Source: Polystyrenella longa
GTDB lineage: Bacteria; Planctomycetota; Planctomycetia; Planctomycetales; Planctomycetaceae
DNA length: 64,000 bases
Assembly (NCBI RefSeq): GCF_007750395.1
Contig: NZ_CP036281.1
Span: 5,541,001-5,605,000 of the forward strand
Direction of reading: 5' to 3'
Shown: one piece after another, positions 19,449 through 29,692 of the stretch
Numbering within the stretch: the first letter of the stretch is position 1
How the letters are laid out: every line of letters begins with the position of its first letter
The notes under the pieces: generated by a model
What the model was told of the DNA's origin: nothing
Seen by the model: the letters and a program-made list of their open reading frames with translations, nothing else
The model's database searches: none
Made by a program: the position numbers and the translations under genes

Positions 19449-21599
19449 ATGAGTATATGGGACAACAATTCGGAAACCGATCGAGTTGTCTGGATATTTG
19501 AGCAGTTGATGCTTCCGCACCATCTCCCTGACCGAAAAACACCTGAACGGGCATTTCTGGATGCCGTTCAAGCTTGGCCGGGACCGTTTCAGGAAAAATG
19601 GAACATTTGGTTTAAAGAAGCGTCAACCACACTGGGCGTACGCTGCCGACAAATTGAATGCCATCGGGAAGATATTCAGGCATTCGCGGAAACGGGTGCC
19701 GCAGTTGTCATTCTGTCCGAGCGCAAAGAACCGGAACTGATATTAATTCGTCCAGAACCTGGATCGAGCGATGTCCTTCTCTATTATCAAAAGGGACTTC
19801 GAGAACGACGATTAAGTTCCTCACAATTCCTCGACAAGCTAGAAAAAATTACTAGCACTGCCCTCACTCCAGACAGGTCTGTAAAATCGTCTCCAGAAAA
19901 ATCAATTCAATGTCTGGTTTTCGATCCTCTGGCTCCTATCGACATCAGCCAAACCGCGAAACGTAAGTTGACACCATTCCAGAGACTTTACCGATTACTG
20001 CGTCCTGAGTGGCCGGACATCTGGTTAATTCTTGTGTTTTCATTCGTCGTCGGACTCCTCTCGTTAACGACACCGATCGCAGTTGAAGCCCTCGTGAACA
20101 CGGTTGCCTTCGGGCGATTTCTACAACCGGTGTTTGTATTAGCGATCATTCTCTTGATTTTTCTCGGGCTCCAGGGAGCACTTCGAGGCATCAATACCTA
20201 CGTCGTCGAGATTATTCAACGTCGATTATTCGTGCGAGTGGCGGCGGATTTATCCGACCGACTTCCACGTGTCCGTTTCGAAGAGACAGAAAAACATCAT
20301 TTGCCCGAAATGGTAAATCGCTTCTTTGAAGTCGTAACATTGCAAAAAGTGACTGCTCAGTTATTGCTTGATGGAATCCGACTCTTATTAAGTACCATCA
20401 TCGGTATGGCTGTCTTGGGATTTTATCATCCCTGGTTACTTGGATTCGACTTGTTTCTTCTTGCCTCGATTGCGTTCATCATTTTCGTGCTGGGCTATGG
20501 TGCCGTCGACAGCGCGATTAAAGAGTCCAAGAACAAATATTACATGGCTGCCTGGCTGGAAGAGATAGCCTCTTCCCCTCTTGCATTCCGAACTTTTGGT
20601 GGACATGATTTTGCGTTAAATCAAACCGACCGACTGATTTCCAATTATTTAGTCACACGTAAAGCTCATTTCCGGGTCCTTATCCGACAAATCCTTTTTG
20701 CCTTGGGACTTCAGGCGGTCGCGAGTACGGTCTTGCTTGGACTTGGTGGATGGCTAGTCATCACTGGAGAACTGACGTTGGGTCAACTGGTCGCAGCAGA
20801 ACTGATCGTGACGGTGATCGTTGGAGCATTTGCCAAAATTGGCAAGCACATGGAGAGTTTTTATGACCTGCTAGCAGGCATCGATAAACTCGGTGTACTG
20901 TTTGACTTGGATCTCAACCGACAAGATGGAATTGTCGGGTTGGGGAAAAAAGGACCTGTCGAGGTTATTCTTCGAAACATTAGTTTTAAGCGGACCGGCG
21001 AGTCCCCCCTACTGAAATCCTGTTCGCTGCAAATTGACCCTGGAAAGTCTACCTGTATTAGAGGCATTTCAGGAAGTGGTAAAAGTACCCTACTGGAAAT
21101 TATGTGCGGCCTACGAAAACCGAGTTCCGGTCAGATTACATTAGACGGATACCTCCCTCAGGAAATTCGACCGGACATTCTGCAAAAGCGAGTCGCACTC
21201 GCAAAGCCGAATGAAATATTTCACGCGACTCTGGAAGACAACATTGTATTACATCGTTCAGATATCGGAGCGTCAGATCTACAAACTTTGCTTCAACAAA
21301 TTGGTTTAAGTGAATCGATCCTTGAATTACAAGATGGTCTGGGAACCGTGTTAAGTTCCACCGGGGCACCTTTGAATGAAAAACAGAGGAATCTCGTCAG
21401 TCTGGCCAGGGCTATCGTGGCTCATCCTGGGCTAATCATTCTGGATGGTCTGCTTGATGCAATGGAAAAAGACGAAGCAGCGAAGATCGTTCAATATCTT
21501 TCTCGACCAGAACATCAGTGGACGCTCGTTGTCGCGACGAGCCAATCACATGTCGCGGATTTGATGCCCCGTGTCATTCACATGTCTGACCTGAATTAA
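19449..21599 (+). CDS. ABC transporter, TMD-NBD fusion with degenerate ATPase motifs
   Basis: A 716-residue protein: an N-terminal soluble domain of about 190 residues, a type I exporter transmembrane domain (about 195-490, several hydrophobic helices such as WLILVFSFVVGLLSLTTP) and a nucleotide-binding domain. Walker A is normal (GISGSGKST, near 539). The signature region reads APLNEKQRNLVSLARAI instead of LSGGQ. Walker B reads LIILDGLLDAM (near 663), so the catalytic Glu is Gly, and the H-loop position reads ATSQSH instead of ATHR. ATP binding is likely, hydrolysis doubtful. It lies between the TolC-like and HlyD-like genes and is probably the inner-membrane part of the same exporter. Confidence 0.88.
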   Translation: MSIWDNNSETDRVVWIFEQLMLPHHLPDRKTPERAFLDAVQAWPGPFQEKWNIWFKEASTTLGVRCRQIECHREDIQAFAETGAAVVILSERKEPELILIRPEPGSSDVLLYYQKGLRERRLSSSQFLDKLEKITSTALTPDRSVKSSPEKSIQCLVFDPLAPIDISQTAKRKLTPFQRLYRLLRPEWPDIWLILVFSFVVGLLSLTTPIAVEALVNTVAFGRFLQPVFVLAIILLIFLGLQGALRGINTYVVEIIQRRLFVRVAADLSDRLPRVRFEETEKHHLPEMVNRFFEVVTLQKVTAQLLLDGIRLLLSTIIGMAVLGFYHPWLLGFDLFLLASIAFIIFVLGYGAVDSAIKESKNKYYMAAWLEEIASSPLAFRTFGGHDFALNQTDRLISNYLVTRKAHFRVLIRQILFALGLQAVASTVLLGLGGWLVITGELTLGQLVAAELIVTVIVGAFAKIGKHMESFYDLLAGIDKLGVLFDLDLNRQDGIVGLGKKGPVEVILRNISFKRTGESPLLKSCSLQIDPGKSTCIRGISGSGKSTLLEIMCGLRKPSSGQITLDGYLPQEIRPDILQKRVALAKPNEIFHATLEDNIVLHRSDIGASDLQTLLQQIGLSESILELQDGLGTVLSSTGAPLNEKQRNLVSLARAIVAHPGLIILDGLLDAMEKDEAAKIVQYLSRPEHQWTLVVATSQSHVADLMPRVIHMSDLN

Positions 21600-21665
21600 G
21601 TCTACTCACTCCAGTTTTTGATTTTTTCGGCGACTTAAGCCCAACAAAGAATAATGTGATTCCTT

Positions 21666-23084
21666 ATGTTATCTCCCGTTGCCTATGATGAAAAAGCAAT
21701 GCCGTCGTTGCAGCTGGCCAGGTCATCCCGGTTAGCTCGACGGACGGGTCGTGTTCTATTTGTGATGATCGTCATTAGTTTTATCGTCGTCGCAGTTTCA
21801 CCATGGCAGCAATCTGTCCGTGGTAGTGGCAACGTCGTGGCGTATGCGCCACTCGAACGCCAACAGACGTTAGAAGCTCCAATCAAGGGACGAATTGTAT
21901 CACTCGGGGAGAATATCGTTGAGAACTCGCTTGTCGAAAAGGGAGAGCTCATCGCGATTATTTCAGACATCGACGAAAACTACCTGGGCCGTATTGAAGG
22001 ACAGTTGACTGCAACTCAACAACAAGTCGAAGCCACGCGTACTTTATTAAAAGCGAGTATGCGAAGCCGCGATGCGGCAGAGATGATTGTGACTTCTTAC
22101 GAAGAGCAATTGAAAACTTATCAGACTGTTAAAGCACAAATCATTGGATCAGCAGAAGCCGCCGTCGAAGCCGCCGAAAATAAACTAGAAGCGGAAAAGC
22201 AACAATTGGCAGAACACCAGGCAGCGCTTTCGCAAATCAAAGCGGATTTTTCCCGTCAGAAAACATTGTTCGAAGAGAATATTATTTCCCAGCTTAAATT
22301 CCAGGAATCAGATCGTAAACTAAAAGAAGCGATCGCTAAAGTGGCCAAGGCGGAGGCCTACATCAAAGCTGCCGAGAACGATCTGGTTGGAAAACGAAAC
22401 GACCGAAATGCCAAGGAGCAGAAAGCCCAGATTGATATCGATTACGCCAATGCCGCACTGCGAAAGACACTCGGGGACGTGGCCAAAGCTGAAAGCGACA
22501 TTGCCAAGGCAGAGAGCGAAGTAAGCAAGGGAGAAAAAAGTCTTTTCGACATCGAAACCAAACTGGCAAGGCAACGGAATCAGGAAGTAAGAGCGCCATT
22601 TAAAGGTTATTTGACGCAGATCTATGCCAACCAAGGGAGCCAAATCCTCAAGGAAGGGGATCCGATATGTGTTATTGTTCCAGAAACTTCCGATCGAGCT
22701 GTTCAAATCTGGTTGGATGGGAACGACGCTCCGCTGGTCGAAGTGGGAAGACATGTCCGTCTTCAGTTTGAAGGATGGCCGGCCGTCCAGTTCGCCGGAT
22801 GGCCGTCAGTAGCTGTAGGTACTTTCGGAGGCGATGTTGTTTCGATTGATGCGACGGACAATGGCAAAGGTAAGTTTCGAGTGATGATTTTACCTGACCC
22901 CACCGATGGTGATTGGCCACAAGACCGTTTCCTTCGACAAGGGGTCCGAGCCAACGGTTGGGTCATTCTGGAGAAAGTTCCACTCTGGTACGAACTGTGG
23001 CGAAACATGAATGGTTTTCCGCCCGTCGTCTCAATGGATGAACCCAAAGAGAAAGTTAAACCACCGAAAATCCCCAAGCCTTAA
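21666..23084 (+). CDS. HlyD-family membrane fusion protein
   Basis: A 472-residue adaptor with a single N-terminal membrane helix (VLFVMIVISFIVVAVSPW, about 30-48) and the first half of a lipoyl/barrel-sandwich domain (VVAYAPLERQQTLEAPIKGRIV). A long Ala/Glu/Lys-rich coiled coil follows (about 110-300, with repeated AKAESDIAKAESEV heptads), then the second lipoyl half (VRAPFKGYLTQIYANQGSQI) and a beta-barrel region. The C-terminal tail is Pro/Lys-rich. It would bridge the ABC protein and the TolC-like channel. It starts 66 bp after the ABC gene, in the same operon. Confidence 0.9.
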   Translation: MLSPVAYDEKAMPSLQLARSSRLARRTGRVLFVMIVISFIVVAVSPWQQSVRGSGNVVAYAPLERQQTLEAPIKGRIVSLGENIVENSLVEKGELIAIISDIDENYLGRIEGQLTATQQQVEATRTLLKASMRSRDAAEMIVTSYEEQLKTYQTVKAQIIGSAEAAVEAAENKLEAEKQQLAEHQAALSQIKADFSRQKTLFEENIISQLKFQESDRKLKEAIAKVAKAEAYIKAAENDLVGKRNDRNAKEQKAQIDIDYANAALRKTLGDVAKAESDIAKAESEVSKGEKSLFDIETKLARQRNQEVRAPFKGYLTQIYANQGSQILKEGDPICVIVPETSDRAVQIWLDGNDAPLVEVGRHVRLQFEGWPAVQFAGWPSVAVGTFGGDVVSIDATDNGKGKFRVMILPDPTDGDWPQDRFLRQGVRANGWVILEKVPLWYELWRNMNGFPPVVSMDEPKEKVKPPKIPKP

Positions 23085-23275
23085 TCAAATGAAACATTCA
23101 ATCACAGTCTACCTGAGACTTCTGGTTAATCGCGTAACGTAATAATTCACTAACGACGTCAGGTTAAGCCATTTGCAATTAAGTTCAGGAATTGGGATTG
23201 ACGCAATTACTGATTTCTTAGTAGAAACAAACGGAAAGATTCCACACACTTTTCAGGGATGAAAGAACAGGGTCA

Positions 23276-23661
23276 ATGGGTGATCGATCCTTCAGACAAC
23301 GCTTGCAGATCTGCTGGTTGAAGTGCGACAACGCTTCAATAAGCAGGACGCGTTGTCGGCGTGCTTTTACCGTTTTGGAACTGATCACGGTCATCGCCAT
23401 TCTGACTGTGCTTCTTGCGCTTCTATTACCTTCTCTCGGTTCCGCCAGGGAATCAGCACGGCGGATCCAATGCCAATACCAGTTGCGACAACTGGGAACA
23501 GCCTTGCAGGGATATCATGAGCTCAACCGCAGTCTTCCCCCCGGATTTCAATGGGAAGAAACGGAGCAGTCGGCGTATGGCTGGTCGGTACCACTGTTAA
23601 GTTTCCTGGAACAGCGTGCCGTTTATGATCAAATTCATTCAGAACGACTTTTGACAGATCC
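23276..23661 (+). pseudogene. DUF1559-like prepilin/pseudopilin, cut by IS copy C
   Basis: The reading frame encodes a basic leader and a type IV pilin-like N-terminus, RRAFTVLELITVIAILTVLL, with cleavage expected before Phe (Ala instead of Gly at -1) and Glu at position 5. Then come SLGSARESARRIQCQYQLRQLG, YHELNRSLPPGF and YGWSVPLLSFLEQRAVYDQ. This is the pattern of the abundant planctomycete DUF1559 prepilin-like proteins. The IS terminal repeat begins at 23662, and no continuation is recognisable after 25168. About two thirds of the usual length is missing. Confidence 0.78.
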
Positions 23662-25168
23662 CGTACCGTGAAAAAAACTCAGCCGTATTGAAAACACTAC
23701 AAATCAAGGTGTCTGTGAAACGCTGAAGGCATGTATTCTCAGACGAGTTGGCAACAGCTTTCGCCGTCACATTCATTACAACCGTTGTCTCCGGTCGTGA
23801 AGACTGGCAACGATACACGATTCGCTAGTGCTACTGCTCAGAGACTGGCTATAGTTCCAAAGTAACCCTCCCCTGCACTTTGGTAACTGATTAGATGGAA
23901 ATGGTGATGCAGCCCTGGCACCTGCTCGTCTACGCTCTGACAAGTTGGTGGAATCGCGAACAGCAATTGGCGATTGAATACCTCAAGACCGAAAATAGTA
24001 TCCTCCGCGATAAACTTGGTAAGAAACGGGTCCTGCTGAATGACAATGAACGTCGCCGCTTGGCAGTCAAAGGAAAACAGCTTGGTCGGAAGTTACTGAG
24101 TGAACTCGGCGCGATCTTCACTCCCGATACCATTCTCCGCTGGCACCGGGAGTTGATTTCCCGAAAATGGAATTACACTTCAAATAAACCTCGTGTTGGT
24201 CGACCTCGTATTCGACAGGTGATCGTTGAACAGATCCAGCGGTTCGCGAAAGAGAACCCCACGTGGGGAGCCGATCGAATTCAGGGGGCTTTGTCCAATG
24301 TTGGGTTTCACATCACCGACACGACTGTCAGGAATGTGCTCAAGTCGAACGGTATTGAGCCTGCCCCCGACCGTCCCACTTCAATGTCCTGGGAGACGTT
24401 CCTTAAAGCCCACTGGGAAGCGATCTTCGCCGTCGATTTCACCACGGTAGAAGTGTGGACTAAAACGGGTCTGACGACGTTCTACGTCATGGTGGTGATG
24501 GAGTTGAAGTCACGACGCGTTGAGATCGCAGGCATTACTACCAACCCGAATGGAGACTGGGTGAAACAAGTCACCCGTAATCTGACGGGTAGCGACGGTT
24601 TCCTCGAAAACGCGACGCACCTGATTCTTGATCGCGATACTTGTTTCCAGCCGCTGCGATCTTTTCTGAAGGAACAGAGCGATGTTGAACCGGTGTTGCT
24701 TCCTCCGAAAAGTCCGAACATGAATGCGTATCTCGAACGATTCATGTGAAGCGTAAAAGATGAGTGTCTGAACAAGATGATCTTCTTCGGTCAACACTCT
24801 ATCGAACGAGCGCTGAAAGAATACGTCGCTCACTATTACGCGGAAAGGAATCATCAGGGACTCGACAATCAGTTGATTGAACCTGGTGAAGAAGTCGTAT
24901 GCATCGCAGGCAAGATCGAATACCGCGAACGTCTCGGCGGTCTGCTCAAGTATTACTACCGCGACGCGGCGTGAAACGACTGTGCTCGCGTACCACAATT
25001 CTTGTGTCAATCCGAGCTACCGCTGCGCTCGAATGGTGCTTTTGGCATCGAATCCGATCACAATCCTCAAGTCGCGAAACGAATCTCGTTCGAGATCCTT
25101 CGCTCTTTAGCTACATAACCAATTGAAATCACTCGGTTTCAACGTCGGCTGAATAAATTTACGATACG
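23662..25168 (+). mobile_element. 1.5-kb IS, copy C (transposase with nonsense mutation)
   Basis: Full-length element with left repeat CGTACCGTGAAAAAAACTCA and right repeat ending AAATTTACGATACG. Its size equals copies A and E within 2 bp. It disrupts the prepilin-like gene. No clear target duplication is visible. Confidence 0.88.
23895..24974 (+). pseudogene. Transposase of IS copy C, interrupted by one stop codon
   Basis: The frame is intact for 284 residues to NAYLERFM and then hits TGA at 24747-24749, where copies A and E have AGA (Arg in ERFMRSLK). The same frame continues after the stop to KYYYRDAA at 24974. A single base change therefore inactivates an otherwise full-length transposase just after the catalytic Glu. 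Confidence 0.88.
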
Positions 25169-25435
25169 GGACTATCAGAAAAAAACCTCTCAAACTGGAA
25201 ATTCCAGATACTGTCTGCAACAAGAAGGCTGTACACTAAAAGAGATTCGATTGTCTGATTTCATCTATCATCCGAGAACAGGCACCATGTGGACGATTTA
25301 TGCAATCTTCACACGTCTGATCGTCGCTGATGAAAACCGCCGTGCACCGCTCAATGCCAGCTGAAGCAACCGAGCTCGCGTTACGCTACTAGCTGCTGAT
25401 CGTCGCGATGAGGTACATGACAAAGTACGACACCA

Positions 25436-26968
25436 ATGAAAGAAACTCCATTGAAAAAAATATCAAGATTCAGCTCCCTGCCATTCGCCGCCATTGGCGC
25501 ATTGGTCCTCGGCGCCTGCGGTTCCGTGTTCGCCCAGATTTCAGAAGAAGCGATGAACGTCATTGCCATCCCCGACAAGGTCGAGACAGCGATCGGCCAA
25601 CTCGAATTCTTCGACGGTGTGCCGAACGATTACACCATCGACAAGCTTTACGACAATCTCGACCGGATGCGGGGAGTTGAGGTTTACCTGAATCACTCGG
25701 GTGCAGGTTCACTCAATGCCATGCGTAAAGGCAACGCCAGCATCGGTGCGGACTCATCGAACAAAGTCACGATCACCGAGCAACTCCTCAAACCCGCGTC
25801 GCTTTATCTTACCGGCAACACCTCAACCTTATATGCCCTCACCTACCTCGACCTGAAATCCGACGGCCCGCTGGTCGTCGAGCTTCCTCCTGGTATGTTG
25901 GGATTCCTCGATGACGCTTGGTTCCGTTTCATCGGCAACCTCGGCGTGATCGGTCCGGACAAAGGCAAGGGGGGCAAGTATTTGCTGCTTCCCCCGAACT
26001 ACAGCGGAGAAGAACCCGAGGGTTACTTCATCGTCAAGCTCCCCACTTACAACAACCTGATGTTCCTGCGAGGCTCGATCGCGAAGGGACTGGATCCTGC
26101 GGTGGAGAACATCAAATCGAAGCTCCGAATCTACCCTCTTGCCAAGGCGAAAAATCCTCCCGCCACTGAGTTCATTAACATGTCCGGCAAGAGCTACAGT
26201 ACGATCGTTACCCACGATTTCAGTTTCTTCGAGGATCTCAACGAGTTGGTGCAAGTCGAACCCATCGATGCGATCGGGCCGGAAATGCGTGGTCAACTCG
26301 CGGCGATTGGCATCGTCAAAGGCAAGCCTTTCAATCCCGATTCCCGCATGCAGAAACTGTTGAATGAAGCCGCCATTCTCGGCAATGCTACAGCCCGCGC
26401 CATCTCCTATCAGCCACGCATTGACGGCGTATTCATCTATCCTGATACCAATAGCTCGTGGACGACGGCCTACGCGAACAAAAACACTTCCTTCGAGGCC
26501 GATGGAGTAATGAATCTGGATGCTCGACCGTTGTTTTACTTCAACGCAACCGGCGTCACGCCCGCCATGGCGACAAGCCACCCCGGAGCAGGTTCCGATT
26601 ACGCACTGGCGTATCTTGATGCAGACAAGAAGGCATTCGATGGCTCGAAAACCTACAAGCTCCATCTACCGCCCCACGTTCCGATCAACAACTTTTGGGC
26701 AGTCACGCTCTACGACACGCAAACGCGGTCGTTACTTCAAACCAGCCAGACTTTTCCAACTGTCGGCAGCCAAAGCGAAGGATTCCAGAAAAACAAAGAT
26801 GGCTCCTACGACGTCTATTTTGGCCCGAAAGCTCCGGAAGGTAAAGAGAGTAACTGGTTGGAAACCATTTCTGGTAAGAGCTGGTTCACGATTCTGCGCA
26901 TGTATGGGCCTCTGGAGCCATGGATCAAGAAGACCTGGCGACCCGGTGAGATCGAGCCAGTGAAATAA
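25436..26968 (+). CDS. DUF1254/DUF1214 secreted protein (1 of 4)
   Basis: A 510-residue protein with a signal peptide (FAAIGALVLGACGSVFAQ, possible lipobox LGAC). The N-terminal half is DUF1254-like (VETAIGQLEFFDGVPND, NTSTLYALTYLDL, GPLVVELPPGMLGFLDDAW). The C-terminal half is DUF1214-like (TYKLHLPPHVPINNFWAVTLYDTQTR, WFTILRMYGPLEPW). It is closely paralogous to the fourth gene of this cluster (29693-31222). The family is periplasmic or secreted and its biochemical role is not established. It is first of four same-strand genes with spacings of about 60-110 bp, suggesting one transcript. Confidence 0.9.
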   Translation: MKETPLKKISRFSSLPFAAIGALVLGACGSVFAQISEEAMNVIAIPDKVETAIGQLEFFDGVPNDYTIDKLYDNLDRMRGVEVYLNHSGAGSLNAMRKGNASIGADSSNKVTITEQLLKPASLYLTGNTSTLYALTYLDLKSDGPLVVELPPGMLGFLDDAWFRFIGNLGVIGPDKGKGGKYLLLPPNYSGEEPEGYFIVKLPTYNNLMFLRGSIAKGLDPAVENIKSKLRIYPLAKAKNPPATEFINMSGKSYSTIVTHDFSFFEDLNELVQVEPIDAIGPEMRGQLAAIGIVKGKPFNPDSRMQKLLNEAAILGNATARAISYQPRIDGVFIYPDTNSSWTTAYANKNTSFEADGVMNLDARPLFYFNATGVTPAMATSHPGAGSDYALAYLDADKKAFDGSKTYKLHLPPHVPINNFWAVTLYDTQTRSLLQTSQTFPTVGSQSEGFQKNKDGSYDVYFGPKAPEGKESNWLETISGKSWFTILRMYGPLEPWIKKTWRPGEIEPVK

Positions 26969-27074
26969 TCCGGCAATTTAGTTTAGATCGACTTAGGCCA
27001 GTTCCACAACGGAGCAGCCCGCGCAGTCAAATTCGATTACATCACATTAAAATAAATACCAGAAACCAAATACA

Positions 27075-28517
27075 ATGAAACTAAACACCATCGCCTACGT
27101 TGCGCTCGCAGCCGTCGCGCTCATGTTCACTGCCTGTAACCAAAAGAGTACTAATTCCGTCGACATATCGGCACCTCCTTCACCTGAGGAAACCAAAGAC
27201 CTCGCCGAGGAGGGCTTCATCTACGGCCTTCCAATCGTGATGAACTACGCAGTGATGTATGAATACGCAGTCGATAAGGGGGGCAGCCAGTTCAAGGCAC
27301 CGTTCAACCAACTCAAGAACGAGCCGCGTGTTTACACTTACAAGGACACGGCGGTCATCACACCGAATAGCGACACGCCCTATTCCTTTACCTGGCTCGA
27401 CCTGCGAGCCGAACCGATCGTCCTGACCGTTCCTGCAGTCGAAAAGAAACGCTATTACGCCGTTATGATGTGCGACGGTAATACTTACAACTACGGGTAT
27501 ATCGGCAGTCGCGCCACCGGCAACGATCCCGGTAGCTTCATGGTCGTCGGACCCGATTGGAAAGGCGAAAAGCCTGAAGGCATCAAGGAAGTCTTCACTT
27601 CCACCACGCCCTTCTCCCTCGTAGCTTACCGCACCCAGCTCTTTGACCCTGAAGACATGCCGAACGTGATCAAAGTTCAGGAAGGCTACCAAGTTGAGCC
27701 GCTTTCCGCCTTCCTTAAACAACCCGCACCTGCCGCCGCTCCCGCGATCGACTTCAGTCCAGCTACCACCGCCGGCATCAAGGAGAACTTCTGGAGCTAC
27801 CTCGACGCCGCACTTGAATACGTTCCTGAAACGGAGATGGACAAGGACATCCGCACCAAGCTCGCAACCATCGGCATTGGCCCGAATAAGAACTTCGACA
27901 TGAAGGAACTTTCGACGGAGCACCAACAAGCCATCGTTGAAGGGATGAAGGCCGGTGACGAAAAAATCAGCACATTCCTGGCCTCGGGAATGACTGACGT
28001 CAATGGTTGGCAGATTGGCTCCCTCCCGGGTGACGAAGCTCACTACAACGGCGATTGGCTCAAACGTTCCGGCACCGCCAAAGCAGGCCTCTATGGCAAC
28101 AGCGCTGTCGAGGCCGTTTATCCGTTGACCCGCGTGGACGGCAATGGCGAGACACTCGATTGCAGCAAAAGCAACTACACCATCACCTTTCCTGCAGGGC
28201 AGTACCCGCCGGTGAATGCTTTCTGGTCGGTTACCATGTATGATGGCAACTCCCAGTATCTGATCGAAAACCCGATCAATCGTTACCTTATCAACTCACC
28301 AATGATTCCGAACATGAAAAAGGGCGAGGACGGATCTCTCACTCTTTATATTCAGAAAGACAACCCCGGAAGCGACCTGGAGGCCAACTGGCTCCCCGCT
28401 CCAAACGACACCGTCTATCTCGTGATGCGACTCTACTGGCCGACAACCGAGTCACCGTCCGTCCTCCCTCCTGGCAAAGGGAGTTGGAAACCACCGGGCA
28501 TCGAGAAGTCAAAATAA
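27075..28517 (+). CDS. DUF1254/DUF1214 lipoprotein (2 of 4)
   Basis: A 480-residue protein. The leader ALMFTAC ends at a lipobox-like Cys (near residue 21), so membrane anchoring is likely. DUF1254 features are EEGFIYGLPIVMNYAVMYEY and ITPNSDTPYSFTWLDLRAEP. The DUF1214 end has YTITFPAGQYPPVNAFWSVT and a VMRLYWPTTE segment. This is the family member closest to the canonical DUF1254 form, while genes 1 and 4 form a separate pair. Function unknown. Confidence 0.9.
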   Translation: MKLNTIAYVALAAVALMFTACNQKSTNSVDISAPPSPEETKDLAEEGFIYGLPIVMNYAVMYEYAVDKGGSQFKAPFNQLKNEPRVYTYKDTAVITPNSDTPYSFTWLDLRAEPIVLTVPAVEKKRYYAVMMCDGNTYNYGYIGSRATGNDPGSFMVVGPDWKGEKPEGIKEVFTSTTPFSLVAYRTQLFDPEDMPNVIKVQEGYQVEPLSAFLKQPAPAAAPAIDFSPATTAGIKENFWSYLDAALEYVPETEMDKDIRTKLATIGIGPNKNFDMKELSTEHQQAIVEGMKAGDEKISTFLASGMTDVNGWQIGSLPGDEAHYNGDWLKRSGTAKAGLYGNSAVEAVYPLTRVDGNGETLDCSKSNYTITFPAGQYPPVNAFWSVTMYDGNSQYLIENPINRYLINSPMIPNMKKGEDGSLTLYIQKDNPGSDLEANWLPAPNDTVYLVMRLYWPTTESPSVLPPGKGSWKPPGIEKSK

Positions 28518-28590
28518 TTGCCGCTTCGATCCTAAACAACCCGACCCGCGCATTGAGTAACCAACGACAATAAGAAAGTCCATCAATTCA

Positions 28591-29634
28591 ATGAACATGA
28601 AACTAAGCATCATTCCTCTGGTTCTCACAGGCACATTCTCCGTGGCGATCGCCGCCGCGCAGTCACTTCTAGCCAGCGAATCCGAGACTCCGATAGTTGT
28701 TAATGTGGACAATTTCAATAAAGCACAGACAGACTTTGAATTCGCCGGAATCATCAAACAGTCGGGCATCAATAAAGTGCACAGTAATCGGACGCCCACG
28801 CCGATCGATAAACAGAATGTCATTCGGATGAACCGGGATACGCTTTACAGTCTCGGCGTGATTAATATTTCAAAAGGCGCGACGGTCACTATGCCCAACT
28901 GTGGCAAGCGATACATGTCCCTGATGGTGATTAATAATGACGGGTATGTGAATGACGTCTATTACGGCGCTGGATCCTATGAATTGACGATGGAGAAATT
29001 TGATACGCCGTACGTCGGCGTGGTCATTCGCACTCTTGCAGACCCGGAAGATCCAGCAGATCTGGAGATCGCCCACAAACTCCAGGACCAGATTCATATT
29101 ACGACAGAGTCCGACGAGCCATTTGTTTTGCCGAACTACGACAAAGCCAGCTATGAGGCGACTCTTGATGCGATTCTTGATTTGGCCAAGGGGCTGAAAC
29201 GATATACCCAGACCTTCGGCTCCAAAGCTGATGTTGATCCGGTTCATTTTATGATTGGGACAGCATCCGCCTGGGGCGGCCTACCGGACAAGGACGCACA
29301 ATATGTGAATGTTCAACCGAACCTGCCCGTCGGCGAATACGAGATTACTGTAAAGGATGTTCCTGTGAAGGGGTTCTGGTCTATCAGCCTCTACAACGCT
29401 AAGGGATACTTTCAAGAAAACCGATATAACGCATACAGTCTCAATAGCCTGACTGCCAAGCCAAACAGTGATGGCTCCTACACAATCCGGTTTGGTGGGA
29501 ATCCGGATACCACAGAGAATTGTCTGCCGATCATGGAAGGCTGGAACTACGCCGTTCGAATGTATGAACCGAGTCAGGCGATCATCGATGGAACTTGGAC
29601 GTTCCCCGGACCGCCTCAGAAGCGAAGCGAGTAA
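28591..29634 (+). CDS. DUF1254/DUF1214 secreted protein, short form (3 of 4)
   Basis: A 347-residue protein with a signal peptide (SIIPLVLTGTFSVAIAAAQS). It retains a short DUF1254 part (FAGIIKQSGINKVHSNRT, RMNRDTLYSLGVINI) and the DUF1214 part (GEYEITVKDVPVKGFWSISL, YNAYSLNSLTAK, WNYAVRMYEPSQ). It is about 130-160 residues shorter than its neighbours, mostly in the central region. Its stop is 58 bp before the ATG of gene 4. Confidence 0.88.
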   Translation: MNMKLSIIPLVLTGTFSVAIAAAQSLLASESETPIVVNVDNFNKAQTDFEFAGIIKQSGINKVHSNRTPTPIDKQNVIRMNRDTLYSLGVINISKGATVTMPNCGKRYMSLMVINNDGYVNDVYYGAGSYELTMEKFDTPYVGVVIRTLADPEDPADLEIAHKLQDQIHITTESDEPFVLPNYDKASYEATLDAILDLAKGLKRYTQTFGSKADVDPVHFMIGTASAWGGLPDKDAQYVNVQPNLPVGEYEITVKDVPVKGFWSISLYNAKGYFQENRYNAYSLNSLTAKPNSDGSYTIRFGGNPDTTENCLPIMEGWNYAVRMYEPSQAIIDGTWTFPGPPQKRSE

Positions 29635-29692
29635 TCGACGTTGTTTTCGTCATGAAAAAGCCAACTCCATTTCTACAGAAGAATTATTTGTA

